A stretch of 64,000 nucleotides of DNA from Linyphia triangularis. Lineage: Eukaryota > Arthropoda > Arachnida > Araneae > Linyphiidae. The notes beneath the pieces are model-generated. The model was given only the letters and a program-made list of their open reading frames with translations. It did not search any database and was not told the DNA's origin. Where the stretch lies: the NCBI GenBank assembly GCA_963978545.1, contig OZ021727.1, positions 18,798,743 through 18,862,742 on the forward strand, given 5' to 3'. The position numbers were made by a program, and so were the translations under genes. The first letter of the stretch is position 1, and each line of letters starts with the position of its first letter. Positions 48,595 through 58,885 of this stretch are shown here, one piece after another.

Positions 48595-49094
48595 ATCACA
48601 TTTTCCCAACTTTTCATTTGAAAGCTCTTTTGCTCAAGTTAGTGTAACCAACTCATTATTCGCCCAATTACACTGTGGCAAATACTTTATATGTTTCTTT
48701 CTATTCGGAGAAAAAAAAATGGTAATTTATTAGGAATAAAATGTGTATTCGGTTAATTTTTAGATATACTTCGACTAGAGCACCAGATATCCGGCAAAAG
48801 TTTAGGTCATGACTCTTATATCTAGTAGAAACAATAAGATATGGAGTGGGCAGGCAACTCCACTCAAGAGTTCTGTACTCGACCGACTGGATATGGTGTG
48901 AATCATTGGCCGATAGATGAAACAAGAAAAGGTCGTACACAAACTTCTGGTAAATAGCACACAGAGGGGGCTAAATCAAAAAATAATTATGCCATCGTTG
49001 CAAATAAATATCGTATGAATAGACTTGTGTAAAATCCTTCCAAATAGTTTTATCGATAATGCTAATCTAAATGTGTGCTTTGTTTTATTTGCAG

Positions 49095-49171
49095 CAAGAA
49101 GTCGGAAGTATTTTCGATGTAATTTACGATAATATGACTTCTCCAGTTTGCACTTTCATGAGAAAACAAGA
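49095..49171 (+). CDS. SxVCT-type exon, intact copy (phase 0-2)
   Basis: Acceptor TTTTATTTGCAG/C and donor ACAAGA/GTAAGT. Open frame: QEVGSIFDVIYDNMTSPVCT then FMRKQ. The exon joins in phase with 49416 to give a continuous frame. Conserved positions with 39222 (IFD, TS-VCT) suggest former selection on the peptide. No family recognised. Confidence 0.6.
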
Positions 49172-49415
49172 GTAAGTTATTTAATAGTTTTGATACACGT
49201 AGGAACAACTGACGTGAGCCTACTGCAACGCTAGGATCTAGGAACGAAATTTGTTAATCCTTTCACCAGTCACTTATGAGAAGGAATAGTTTCAATAACA
49301 AATACTATTTAAGTTTCCGTTTGTATTATATATTTTTACGTTATATTAGATGTATGTTCAATTATTTTATATTTATGTTATAATTATATTTTAAATATAT
49401 TTTTTCACGTTTCAG

Positions 49416-49452
49416 CGAAACTGAAGAAGTCGTCAATGACAATTGCGTTTTG
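49416..49452 (+). CDS. Acidic 12-codon exon after the SxVCT exon
   Basis: Acceptor TTTTCACGTTTCAG/C and donor GTTTTG/GTAAGT; its first base completes the split codon of 49171 and the frame ETEEVVNDNCVL ends in phase 0. Matches the phase of either reading of the 52-kb exon. Confidence 0.55.
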
Positions 49453-50169
49453 GTAAGTAATACAATTTTTTTTTTATCGTGATAATGAAAAAAAATACAA
49501 GTTTTTCAGCTATTTGACAAGAAAAAAATTTATTCTGTTAATACATTTGCCGGTGGTACTTTTCAACTGACATTCGAGACAAAGAATAATTTTGATAGCG
49601 AACATTCTGGAAATGGCATTCGTTACTTCCCTTGTGGAAAAGGTGCTGTTTAAGCGTTTAAGTTTTAGCGCAGTGCGATCACTCAGTCGTAAAATGTTGA
49701 AATAGCAACAAGCAAAACACTGGAATTTACCGAATAGGTTATGAATAACAGATGCTACCTCTAGGATAAAAACGCCTGCAGTAATTTTCAGATATTTTAT
49801 ATCGTAAACCACAAAGTAAATTTACCAATACCAAGTTTTGTTAAGCGACAATAATTTCAAATAGGTTTCTTGTTTTACTCAGTTTTACTTAAAGATTTTA
49901 TACAACAATTTATGCAATGGGAGTCCGCTAATTGAAACTAAATATTCGAAAATGCATACCTCAAAAAATTTCGAGATATGAAGATATTTCAAAAACGGCA
50001 AAAGCAGAAGAACGAAATATTAAAAAAATATAACTTTTAAAAATTGCCTTTCGTATTTATCGTAGTATAATATCAAACTATTTCATAATCGTTTCGTAAT
50101 ATAATATCATTAACTATTTCGTATTACATCATAAACGTTGCTCTTGAGCAACATTGATTTTTAGCAATC
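49453..50169 (+). other. Intronic AT-rich DNA
   Basis: No feature beyond the ORF 49510-49812 on the minus strand, for which I see no support. Confidence 0.4.
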
Positions 50170-50335
50170 ATTGAAAAGTATGATTTTTTTCAGTGGCAGC
50201 TACCTTATACGCATGTGCGATTTTGACGAAAGCATTAATAGTTGTTTCCATTTACACCACCCACCCGCACACCAAATTAGAATTGAACATCATAGGTAAA
50301 TTTGTTCGGGAGTTATGCTGACCAGACACACGATT
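50170..50335 (+). repeat. R5 repeat, copy 2
   Basis: Matches 23030-23190 in order (GATTTTGACGAAA, CACCCGCACACCAAATTAGA, GGGAGTTATGCTGACC). Confidence 0.55.
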
Positions 50336-51639
50336 TCACAACTAATAACATTAACTTTTAACTCTTGTATGCGGTCTGACAGACCGCGACTCATTTTTCG
50401 TACTATGTTTCCATCCCTTACAATATTCCATCTGAATTTTATATGCATTTTACTTAAACTATGTTCATTAAATAATACAGATAATCAACAATTTGTTTGA
50501 CGCAGTATGGCCCCCGTGTTACCCTTGCGCCAGAAGTATCAAACAACCCTTATCAGGAGTTAAAGGTGAAGCTCAGTTTAAGTACGGAATATTTCAATGG
50601 AAGATGCGAAGAAAGAGCCAGCCATATTCAGTTTCTAAATGCTATCTTTCCATGTTTTAAATGTTCCAATAATGAATGTTTTCAGAATAGTAATAATGGT
50701 ATACATACAGTAAATGTCAAATCTTAAAAATAAAAGGCAATTATAATTGCCTTCATAAAGAGGGTTTTGGGCTTTTGTAAATATTCCTATTTATACTATT
50801 TTAAAAACAAATTTAATATTAACTTCAGCAGGCATTAAATATTTGAAGGAAGCTATTCTTACTGAACTAAAAAAGAAACACATTTTTTTAAATCTGATAA
50901 TTTGTGTATAATGCAAACGAAAATTATATATATACTTTTGCAATCGTTAATATTTAAAAATTGATAAATTTATAAATGAAAAATAGTTTCCTTCAAGTAC
51001 TCTTGGGGTTTTTGAAGAGGACACACAAGGCATACATTTAAAAAATAAATAGACCATAATACACAACCATTACACATTATTCGAACTGTTTTGAGAACAG
51101 AATCGACAACAAAATCGCCAAACCTTGAACACGCCACACAGGTAACTAACTACCACTCTCCATCAAGAAGTCCTCTTTGATATCTTCTAAAAGTCAACAT
51201 TCTATTGAACTTGTCGACACTTGAACCTATTAAGTCCCAGATGATAGGTTAGGTAATCCTATAAAATATTTATCTTTGTTAGGAGGTTGCAATAGTGCAT
51301 TTAAAAAAAATTCATAAATTTCATTTCTGGTATACTTAGAAATTTTTTTCCATAGTTAAATACACATAAACATTTAATAAACTGAGTTTAGAATATAACT
51401 GAATATCGGTGCTTTGCCACAAATCGTTTGCAATTTACAAACACTAGAAAAATGTAGATAAAAAATATTGGAATTTAAATTTGAAACCTTCTCCTCCTTT
51501 ACGGACCTTTAAGGGTAGTGAAGTTTTATTTTGACCGACTAATTCATATAGTCCATTTGAAAATAAAACGAAGTTTATCAGTTGAAATTTAAAAGCAAAA
51601 TATACAATTATCTGATATTTGGATTAATTTTTGCTCCAG
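50336..51639. other. AT-rich DNA, unclassified repeat phrase
   Basis: CAGTATGGCCCCCGTGTTACCCTTGCGCC near 50505-50540 matches 21495-21530. No gene supported. Confidence 0.4.
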
Positions 51640-51770
51640 TAAAATTTTCAGAACAAATCGAAATGAATTTTTTTAGGAATTATCGAAATATTTAGGTACA
51701 ATTATAAGAATATTAGGGAAAAACAAAAATTTAAGGAATATTAGGCCGAATGCAACCCTTGCAAATGTTT
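51640..51770. repeat. R4 repeat, right-end fragment
   Basis: TTTTTTTAGGAATTATCGAAATATTTAGG...GGCCGAATGCAACCCTTGC as in the other R4 copies. Confidence 0.55.
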
Positions 51771-51794
51771 TAAGATCCAACACATAGAGGATAG

Positions 51795-51975
51795 TTGGTT
51801 GGTTGTTTTCAGATTATCTGGCGCCGTCAGCAACACGAGGGCTATAGTGCGCCGAAACATTCGTCGTTAGACAAGCCAACATACATTTACAAACACCCAT
51901 GCCTAACCCGGGACTCGAACCCGCAACCTCGCTGTCTAGAAGCTAGCACCTTAACCACTATACCGTTTGGTCGGC
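51795..51975 (-). mobile_element. S1 SINE, copy 6
   Basis: Full-length minus-strand copy flanked by CACATAGAGGATAG (51781-51794) and CACATAAAGGATAG (51976-51989). Confidence 0.92.
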
Positions 51976-52064
51976 CACATAAAGGATAGATTTGTCACTT
52001 ACTGTGTGTACATTTCCCCCATTTCCTGGGCGTGTTTGTTGGGTTATACGTTTAACAGTTTCAG

Positions 52065-52279
52065 CTCCTTGCAAATGACAGGTGGCAATACATTCTAATG
52101 ATGCCGAGAAGAAACCGTCAAGGCAGGAAGGCGAAGCTGTTCAGAGGCAGCAACCAGAGAAGGTCAGAAATACTGGAAGCATTGGCATACTCCATAGAAG
52201 GACGACATTAACAGACCGACGACTTTGGGTAAACCTAAGGAATATACAAGACGAATCTGTAAAAATATTACTGCAGTAA
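52065..52279 (+). CDS. Candidate penultimate/terminal exon, two open frames
   Basis: Composition is clearly coding-like. Reading 1: acceptor ATGACAG/G at 52081, phase 0, 65 codons (VAIHSNDAEKKPSRQEGEAV... LWVNLRNIQDESVKILLQ) to TAA at 52277-52279. Reading 2: acceptor GTTTCAG/C at 52064, phase 0 (LLANDRWQYILMMPRRNRQG...), to a weak donor GAGAAG/GTCAGA whose phase 2 matches the exon at 53047. Both join in phase with 49416-49452. Sequence alone does not decide between them. Confidence 0.5.
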
Positions 52280-52321
52280 TTTTGTTACGAGTGAAGCGAT
52301 TTTAGGTTTCCCTTGTTGGTT

Positions 52322-53030
52322 CAGGGTTCCCACTCAAATCACAGAATGAATATCAATGACTTAAGACCTAAGTAATGCTTTTTAAAAAAAAAGGACCTAT
52401 GATAATGTGTTTTCAGTCATCATGGAAACATGTAAATTTTTATATATGGACATAACGACAGGGGTAGCAAGTCGGAGTTTTATTTTTATAAATTTCGCAG
52501 TCTGGCACACAACATCCGCAAAAATTAAGGACCTCTTACAGGGTGGTCACAAAATTCAGGAAAAAAAGTTCCCTGATAATTCCCTGACAGATTTCTAGAA
52601 AATTCCCTGATATAGGGCATACTTTTTTCTAAATTTCCCCAATTTTCTTTAGGTTTTCCAGATGTATAGACACCCTGACCAAATAGAACATACATTCTGA
52701 AGAGATAATATGCAATTTTAATAATAAAATAGTTTTGCTGGTAAAAAAAAAAGTTTAAATTATTCCGTAACATTAAACTTCTCATGACTTACCACTACGA
52801 ATCTCCATGTTAATAGCGCCAAAATATGGATGAACGTTCCCTAAACAATAAAAAATTTCTCTGATTTTCATGAAATTTTAAAAAGTTCCCTGATATTTCC
52901 CTGATTTTTTCCAGAATTAGAAAGCTCCCTGACATTTCCCTGATTTCCAGGTTTTCCCGGTTCTGTGGCTACTCTGTCTTAGCATTTTTAAGTATTTTCA
53001 AGGCCTTGAAAAAAAAACCGGGGGATCCTG
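52322..53030. mobile_element. hAT-like element (family H1) with nested H2 MITE
   Basis: CAGGGTTCCCAC... and ...CGGGGGATCCTG termini; TGGTT flanks at 52317-52321 and 53031-53035. The interior is interrupted by the complete H2 copy at 52539-52976. It separates the 52-kb exon from the 53-kb exon. Confidence 0.75.
52539..52976. mobile_element. hAT-like MITE (family H2), complete copy
   Basis: CAGGGTGGTCACA...TGTGGCTACTCTG, with TCTTA duplicated at 52534-52538 and 52977-52981. Close match to 20810-21245. Confidence 0.88.
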
Positions 53031-53046
53031 TGGTTATATAATATAG

Positions 53047-53257
53047 TTGTGAACAAGAAACGGCAAGCAAGCATGACCCCGCTAAGAAAAAACTGACTAG
53101 AAATGGAAAACAACCCAAGTCCAAAAAAGAAAATTTTTCAGAAGAGCCGAAAAATGAAAAACACTCGCATCTGATACTTAAGGCTATAACTAAGTATCAA
53201 ATTGAATATGAACTATTGCTACTGGTCTTCGCACCTCCCCACTCTAAAAATCTGTAA
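53047..53257 (+). CDS. Terminal exon, Lys-rich, with poly(A) signals
   Basis: After acceptor TATAATATAG/T the phase-2 frame is open for 69 codons: CEQETASKHDPAKKKLTRNG, then KQPKSKKENFSEEPKNEKHS, then a hydrophobic ILKAITKYQIEYELLLLVF segment and stop TAA at 53255-53257. Two AATAAA signals follow at 53279 and 53289, the best 3'-end arrangement in the window. The acceptor's pyrimidine tract was displaced by the hAT insertion that ends at 53030; without the element the upstream sequence (GGTTTCCCTTGTTGGTTATATAATATAG) is more acceptor-like. Probably the last exon of the cluster gene. Function unknown; the basic, low-complexity N-terminal half is likely disordered. Confidence 0.6.
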
Positions 53258-53278
53258 AAATAGGTATTTCCAATATAA

Positions 53279-53294
53279 AATAAAGCGTAATAAA
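53279..53294 (+). terminator. Tandem poly(A) signals
   Basis: AATAAA at 53279-53284 and again at 53289-53294, beginning 22 and 32 bases after the stop codon. Confidence 0.6.
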
Positions 53295-53609
53295 GGCATT
53301 TTGTAAAATTCTAACGAAAAAAATTCCACAAAAATAAAGTAAACATTATTTGTAAGCACACTAACAGTATCCCTTCTTTGCCTCAAAATGAAAATCAAAT
53401 GTAGCAGCTCTTTAGTGCAATTTCATAAAATGTAGTTTTAATTTAAAGTATTGCAATGATGATATTCATGTATATCGAAATAAATTATTCTATAATGAAT
53501 TAACTGGTAAGTGTTCTTTTAACATAAAATGTTTAATTTCATACAAATAACTTGGTACATAAATCAAATGGGTTTTAACTAAAATAGCTCGGATACAATG
53601 GAAAACTAC

Positions 53610-54350
53610 AACTTAAAAAATGAAACACGTAACGGTGTACACTATCAAACTGAACAAATAACCATAAAATACATCGTTCAGAATTAATAATATAACCCAT
53701 AAAAACAAAGTTTTTAATTTAAATCCTTTATATGTATTGCCAATTTTTATATTCATCAACACGGAGCCGATTCTGTAAACAACATGTGCTTCGTGTTCGC
53801 TTCTAATTTTAAATATCAAAAACATTTCTATCAGCAAAATGTGTGGCAAACTAAGCTGCAAAATTCATTAAAAATGAACTTGAGTTTAGACACTCGCATC
53901 CAAATATCATTTATTCCGATCAAAACAATTTTATTGTTTATGTATTAAAAACATTTTCGCAACAGGAAGGTTTTTTCAAAGGTCGATTAAATGTTATTTT
54001 ATTAGTATTCCATAAAAGCGACCTTTTAGTGTCAGTAACAGCCTCAAAATTTCACAGAATGTATTGTCATCGAATCTCTCTGCCAAGTTCCAACCTGATT
54101 GGTTGGTTGGTTGTTTTCAGATTATTTGGCGCTGTCAGCAACACGAGGGCTATAATGCGTCGAAACATTCGTCATTAGACAAGCCAACATACATTTACAA
54201 ACACCCATGCCAAACACGGGACTCGAACCCGCAACCACGCGGCCTAGAAGTCCAGCCCGATTGGATAACGGCTAGAGGGTTAATTAGTCCTTCGTAGATT
54301 TTCTCACCATCGACATACACCCGAAATCGATGCAAAAATATAAATATTTA
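53610..54350 (+). repeat. R3 repeat copy, interrupted by a SINE
   Basis: Minus strand of 53700-53870 resembles 14600-14740 at both DNA and peptide level (SLPHILLIEM, KGF). The plus strand from 54015 carries the satellite-type unit (CCTTTTAGTGTCAGTAACAG, CCAAGTTCCAACCTGATTGG, ...GTTAATTAGTCC, CGAAATCGATGCAAAAATAT). Confidence 0.65.
54103..54250 (-). mobile_element. S1 SINE, copy 7 (5'-truncated)
   Basis: Missing the tRNA A-box end, yet flanked by TCCAACCTGATTGG (54089-54102) and TCCAGCCCGATTGG (54251-54264), so truncation occurred at insertion. Confidence 0.88.
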
Positions 54351-54499
54351 AAAATTGTGATAAGCATTGTTACGATATCATGTACAAATGAAACATTGAT
54401 GTTTTTGAATTAAAATTTGTTGTAATTGTTTTTAAGTATCTTATTCAACTTGAGTGCAACAAGATAGCAAAGCACTAATATAATTCCTAAATTACTGTG

Positions 54500-54676
54500 G
54501 CCGACCAAACGGCATAGTGGTTAGCGTGCTAACTTCTAGACCGCAAGGTTGCGGGTTCGAGTCCCGTGTTAGGCATGGGTGTTTGTAAATGTATGTTGGT
54601 TTGTCTAATGACGAGTGTTTCGGCGCATTATAGCCCTCGTGTTGCTGACGGCGCCATATAATCTGAATACAACCAA
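54500..54676 (+). mobile_element. S1 SINE, copy 8
   Basis: Starts GCCGACCAAACGGCATAGTG; target duplication CCTAAATTACTGTG at 54486-54499 and 54677-54690. Confidence 0.92.
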
Positions 54677-55099
54677 CCTAAATTACTGTGTATGTGGTTG
54701 AATTGAAAACTATTCAATGAAAGAGTTTTGCTTTCAATACTGTCAGGAACATAATCCTTATTAACGCGACTGTTAACACATGCGGTGAGGTTTTTTAAGT
54801 TTATATTTAAAACAGTGGCGTTATTAGAAATGAATTTTGAATGTGCTATACTTAATATAAAATACTAATTTAAAACTGTGTAGCTTCAACTACCGCCATT
54901 TAAAAAACGTAAATTTGATAAAGAAAAGCAACCAAGTTGTGAAAAGCAACCAAGTTCAATGAATTATACATACAGTTCAAACGTATCTAATAAAATTCAT
55001 ACATATTCAGCAAATAATGCATACATGAATCAGCTTATGATGGTTAACTATTTAAGAATATTGAAAGTAGATATTGTATAACACTAGCAAATATCATAC

Positions 55100-55274
55100 T
55101 ATTGGTTTGTACGCTCAACGACCTATTCCCCCCCCCCCCCATGTCGTATAATTAGGCCGGGACTTGCAGCTTAACGTGGATTTCGGACCATAATGAACAT
55201 CTATGCCTAAACCAGGATTCGAACCAGGCACCTTTGGCATGCTAGGTCAGAGCGCTAACCACACACCCTTCAGG
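55100..55274 (-). mobile_element. S2 SINE, copy 3
   Basis: Core GGTTCGAATCCTGG on the minus strand; contains a C14-type run near 55127-55140. No clear target duplication found. Confidence 0.8.
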
Positions 55275-55355
55275 ATGGGCTCACTTAAACATTGGACTGT
55301 TTCAAATTATTTATTTCCCCTCCAAACAAAATAGTAGTTCGCAACAAAATATAAA

Positions 55356-55526
55356 GCCGACCAAACGGTAGAGTGGTTAGCGTACTAGCTTCTAGACCGC
55401 GAGGTTGCGGGTTCGAGTCCCGTATTAGGCAAGGGTGTTTGTAAATGTATGTTGGCTTGACGAATGTTTCGGCGCATTATAGCCCTCGTGTTGCTGACGG
55501 CGCCAGATAATCTGAAAACAACCAAC
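55356..55526 (+). mobile_element. S1 SINE, copy 9
   Basis: Flanked by CAACAAAATATAAA at 55342-55355 and 55527-55540; internal deletion of GTCTAAT relative to other copies. Confidence 0.92.
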
Positions 55527-55540
55527 CAACAAAATATAAA

Positions 55541-56349
55541 TATCGCCAGTCAATATACCACTTACACAGCGTACACGACCGCGGAACTTATTCATTACGG
55601 GCGAAGCGTAAACAAAATGCAAATTTAAAATCATGTACGAAAAGAGTTACTTACTCTACTAAAGTAGTTCATCGTGATTTCCAAGCATCTGCAGTTTTCC
55701 AAATTAAATATAACTCTAAACAACTTAAGGTCACATTACCAAATCAAATGCGCACTAGAAATATTTTCAAATGTTTCTAATAATAGCAAGAACTTAACGT
55801 GAAAGCTATTGAGCCAGTTTTATTTCCTCTTTGCCGGCGAATAGCTCACAATTTCGAAAACAAGCTTCAGAGATCAACCGCAGATGGTAATAGTTTTCGG
55901 CAGGTGTGATTTGTATCTTTTCTGTGTTAGTCAAGTCCCTTGTATCACAAGGCATAAAGCCTTGCTCTACTATTGGACAGAGCTTCAGAAAAAGAACCAA
56001 TACAGAGTTTGATTTCAACACTGGATTGCCCTAGGAAGTAATTTTGACTGCTTTTTAATTTCAGTTAGAAAAACAATTATGTATATAATGACACAATTTC
56101 TTAGAATTTTGTGACTTTTTGCAAAACATATAAATGTGTTTATTAATAATTGTAGTTACCTCCCCCTCCTTCAATTCCGATATATATATATATATATATG
56201 TATTATACAAATTTCTTTACATATTAGTTATTCTTTCACAATGCAGTAATTTTGACTGCTTTTGGGCAATATAGGTATATACTAAATTTCAGTCTGTCTA
56301 GTGTTAAATACGTAAGACCACATTAACATATAGATGCTAACATGACTTG
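55541..56349. other. Intergenic DNA with an (AT)n tract
   Basis: Apart from the minus-strand exon at 55806-56030: (TA)10 near 56181-56200, no other feature. Confidence 0.4.
55806..56030 (-). CDS. Minus-strand gene, terminal exon (74 codons plus stop)
   Basis: On the minus strand, acceptor ACTTCCTAG/G opens a phase-0 frame GNPVLKSNSVLVLFLKLCPI, then VEQGFMPCDTRDLTNTEKIQ, then ITPAENYYHLRLISEACFRN and CELFAGKEEIKLAQ, stop TAG. The exon is GC-richer than its surroundings and contains Cys, Tyr, Pro and Asp in protein-like proportions. An AATAAA (plus 55819-55824) overlaps the last codons. The exon at 57797-57988 ends in the matching phase 0. Predicted globular and helical; I do not recognise the family. 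Confidence 0.6.
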   Translation of the reverse strand, partial: GNPVLKSNSVLVLFLKLCPIVEQGFMPCDTRDLTNTEKIQITPAENYYHLRLISEACFRNCELFAGKEEIKLAQ

Positions 56350-56362
56350 ATGCAAAAAGCAG
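56350..56362 (+). CDS. Small + strand gene, exon 1 coding part (MQKA)
   Basis: ATG at 56350 follows an in-frame stop (TAA 56338-56340) and runs into a strong donor AAAGCAG/GTAAGC at 56363, leaving one base. That phase is exactly what the exon at 56959 requires. Confidence 0.5.
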
Positions 56363-56514
56363 GTAAGCGCAATTTAATTACTTTATGTAGCAAATTTGCA
56401 TCAAGTCTTCAAATCATCTTTTCCTTGCTTTTCAATATTTATATTAAAATACAATTTACTAATCAATTTAACACACTTGTGTCCATTGGTATTCGAAATT
56501 CAGCAAAAAATACT

Positions 56515-56640
56515 ACCGGACCGACAGCTTAACGTGGATTCCGAACCACGACGAACATCCGTGTCTAACCCGCGGGATACAAACCCGGCACATTTGACAT
56601 GAGTGGCCAGAGCGCTAACCCCACAGCCATCAGGTGGGCT
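56515..56640 (-). mobile_element. S2 SINE, copy 4 (truncated)
   Basis: Begins inside the body (CCGACAGCTTAACGTGGATTCC) and retains the tRNA-like core; lies in the intron of the small + strand gene. Confidence 0.8.
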
Positions 56641-56958
56641 GAAAAGATGTAATTCTTTAAAAAAGCAGTATGCCAAGATATTAGTAATAAGGCATAATGC
56701 GGAATTTACCCATTTCATGTCTGTTGTGTGTGGTTCGATAGATAAAAATCGTGATTTAAGTCGAACCTGTTTATTGTAGAACAATATTAACTACTTTTTT
56801 CATCGACTTTTCGAAAAACCAAATGCAGAAGAAAATACCACAAAGTTGTGGGACTTATTTTTGATGCCCTTTTTCGGTTAGTTCGCCATAGGAGCAAGAT
56901 CTATAGACGGGGAATATTCTGGTACGAAATATCATTAGTACATGATTTTAAATTACAG

Positions 56959-57098
56959 GGCTAATGGCTTTACGGGAGTTCTTTCAAGAGGAAAATACAC
57001 AGCAGTTGCGTCTCGAATATGAGAAAAACTGGAAAAATCTTATCACTCAGTATATCCAAATGATACCTTCACAATCGACGCCGGTTCTACTTACTTAA
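56959..57098 (+). CDS. Small + strand gene, exon 2 (50-aa protein in total)
   Basis: Acceptor AAATTACAG/G; with the base from 56362 the frame reads GLMALREFFQEENTQQLRLE, then YEKNWKNLITQYIQM and IPSQSTPVLLT, stop TAA at 57096-57098. The helix with R-x-x-x-F-F-x-x-E-x and Y-E-K-x-W pattern resembles the C-terminal helix of the small ciliary protein family of CFAP141 (R...L..LF..E..QY..EL), recalled loosely and not aligned. A second R4 element begins 7 bases after the stop, so the native 3' end may be lost. The gene lies wholly in an intron of the minus-strand gene. Confidence 0.55.
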
Positions 57099-57104
57099 GA
57101 AATA

Positions 57105-57789
57105 TCAGGGGGCGGAGTGAGTTTTCAAAATAGGTAGGAATTTTAGAGATAATTTTTAAAAATTCAGGAACAATTTAGGTATAATTCCTAAAATTTTAGG
57201 GATAATCCTCAAGAGTGATCGGGCCGACCAAACGGTGTAGTGGTTAGCGTGCTAGCTTCTAGACCACGAGGTTACGGGTTAGAGTCCCGTGTTAGGCATG
57301 GGTGTTTGTAAATGTATGTTGGCTTGTCTAATGACGAATGTTTCGGCGCATTATAGCCCTCGTGTTGCTGACGGCGCCAGATAATCTGAAAACAACCAAC
57401 CAAGAGTTATCGGAGAATTCAAAACATTTAGGGATATTTCTTTTGAAGCTGACATAGACTCCTAACACAGGCATATTCTTTTCAGAGCTTAATTCAATAC
57501 CGACAAACAAAAAAAAACTAAACTTCAAACAACTTTCAAGCAAAATAACTGTTGTAGAATTAAGCAATTATACTATTTAGATAAACATTCAAATTTTATT
57601 AAATCCACTTTTCTCATCTAGAGGAATATCGGGGAAGGGGGGGGGAGGGGAGGGGGTTCCGCTGGTTTTGGAGGAAAATCGGGGAAATTTTGGGATATGT
57701 AATTTTTTTTAGGACTTATTGAAATCTGCAAGTGCAATTTTAGGGTGTAACAGACAATTTAAGGAATATTAGGGTGATTGCGACCCCTG
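57105..57789. repeat. R4 repeat, copy 3, with SINE inside
   Basis: Left end CAGGGGGCGGAGTGAGTTTTC, right end GGGTGATTGCGACCCCTG, giving short imperfect mirrored termini (CAGGGG / CCCCTG). Includes a G-rich run near 57632-57657. Confidence 0.7.
57223..57401 (+). mobile_element. S1 SINE, copy 10
   Basis: Target duplication AAGAGTGATCGG (57211-57222) and AAGAGTTATCGG (57402-57413), inserted in R4 copy 3. Confidence 0.92.
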
Positions 57790-57796
57790 CTTTTAC

Positions 57797-57988
57797 CTCG
57801 GGTGTGAAATCTACGAATTCCACCAGCTTAAGGGATTCTTCCACCTTCAGCATCAGCTTCTGTACCGCTCGGAAGTCCTATGTGTGTGGATTTCTTGACT
57901 TCTTTCTGCAAGGTCCTTTTGGTCCGATATTCTTTTTTCCGGGTTTCCTTGGGCGCTCTCTCTCTGTCTTTTGAATGCCGGGGTGATC
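57797..57988 (-). CDS. Minus-strand gene, middle exon with a single-base frameshift
   Basis: Excellent acceptor (TTGTTTTCCTCCAATAG/G at 57989) and donor (CCCGAG/GTAAAA, intron from 57796). From the phase-1 entry set by the 60.6-kb exon the frame reads SPRHSKDRERAPKETRKKEY RTKRTLQKEVKKSTHI, very basic. The coding-like frame of the second half is DFRAVQKLMLKVEESLKLVE FVDFTPE, which is one base out of register; the switch lies near the GG at plus 57877-57878. With one base fewer the exon ends in phase 0, exactly what 55806-56030 needs. As sequenced, the first frame stops after LPSGTEADAEGGRIP. Could be a sequencing error, a polymorphism or a genuine pseudogene lesion. The downstream intron has an R4 element inserted within a few bases of the donor. 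Confidence 0.55.
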
Positions 57989-58029
57989 CTATTGGAGGAA
58001 AACAATTATAATGTGATGTCACTCAAGAT

Positions 58030-58612
58030 CACTGCTTAAAGGTGCAGTGAGTTTTCAAAAAAAAAAAAAAAAAAAGTAGAAATTTTAGGGATAATTCCAA
58101 AACTTTCAGCACATTATAAGGATACCCAAAAATTTAGGGATAAAACTTCAAATTTGAAGAGATATTTTTTTTTTTTAATTTTTAGGGATAATTCTTAAAA
58201 TTTAGGGAGGAAATTGAAATTTTAGGGAAAATTTAAAATTTTTTAAGGATAATTCAAAAACTTTTAGGGATATTTCTTTTAAAGTTGACATAGAATCCTA
58301 ACACTGACATATTCTTTTCAAAGCTTGTTTCAATACAGATTAAAACTGCCGATTGTCAAAAAATAGCAAGCAACTTTTTAGCAAAAAAAAAAAAATAATA
58401 ATAATAATTAATTAAAAAATAGAATACTATTTTGACAAACATGCAAATTTAATTTGATTCACTTTTCACAACTGGAGGGATATTGGATTTTATCACGGAT
58501 TTTGGAATAAAATTGGGGTTTTTAATTTTTTTTTTTAGGAAATATCGAAAAATTTAAGTACAATTTTAGAAAGAAACAAAAATTTAAGGAATATTAGAAA
58601 TTTACGGGCGAT
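58030..58612. repeat. R4 repeat, copy 4
   Basis: GGTGCAGTGAGTTTTCAAAA at the left, runs of TTTAGGGATAATTC, and ...GGAATATTAGAAATTTACGGGCGATCC at the right. Confidence 0.65.
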
Positions 58613-58750
58613 CCATGCATTGAGGTAACATAATTTTTCAAATACTTTTAAATTTAGTTACTTTGTGTGTTTGTATATGTTCGTTTGTGGGGAAGGGGGG
58701 CAAATCTTCGACAGGCTCTATTAAAAAAACCGTCATCCGAAAGAGTATCC

Positions 58751-58847
58751 CAGGGTTTCTGCCCAAATAAAATGTCACAAATCCATGACTTTTCATGACT
58801 TTCCAAGACTAAAGCAAATAAGTTTCCATGACTCAAGAAACGAATCA

Positions 58848-58885
<38 letters not shown>

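Noticed and set aside
50190..50230. Apparent acceptor TTTTTTTCAG followed by WQLPYTHVRF and stop, as a last exon after 49452
   Set aside because: The sequence belongs to repeat R5, also present at 23030-23190.
50497..50727. 76-codon ORF (MTQYGPRVTLAP...)
   Set aside because: Starts in a repeat also present near 21495 and has no supporting splice context.
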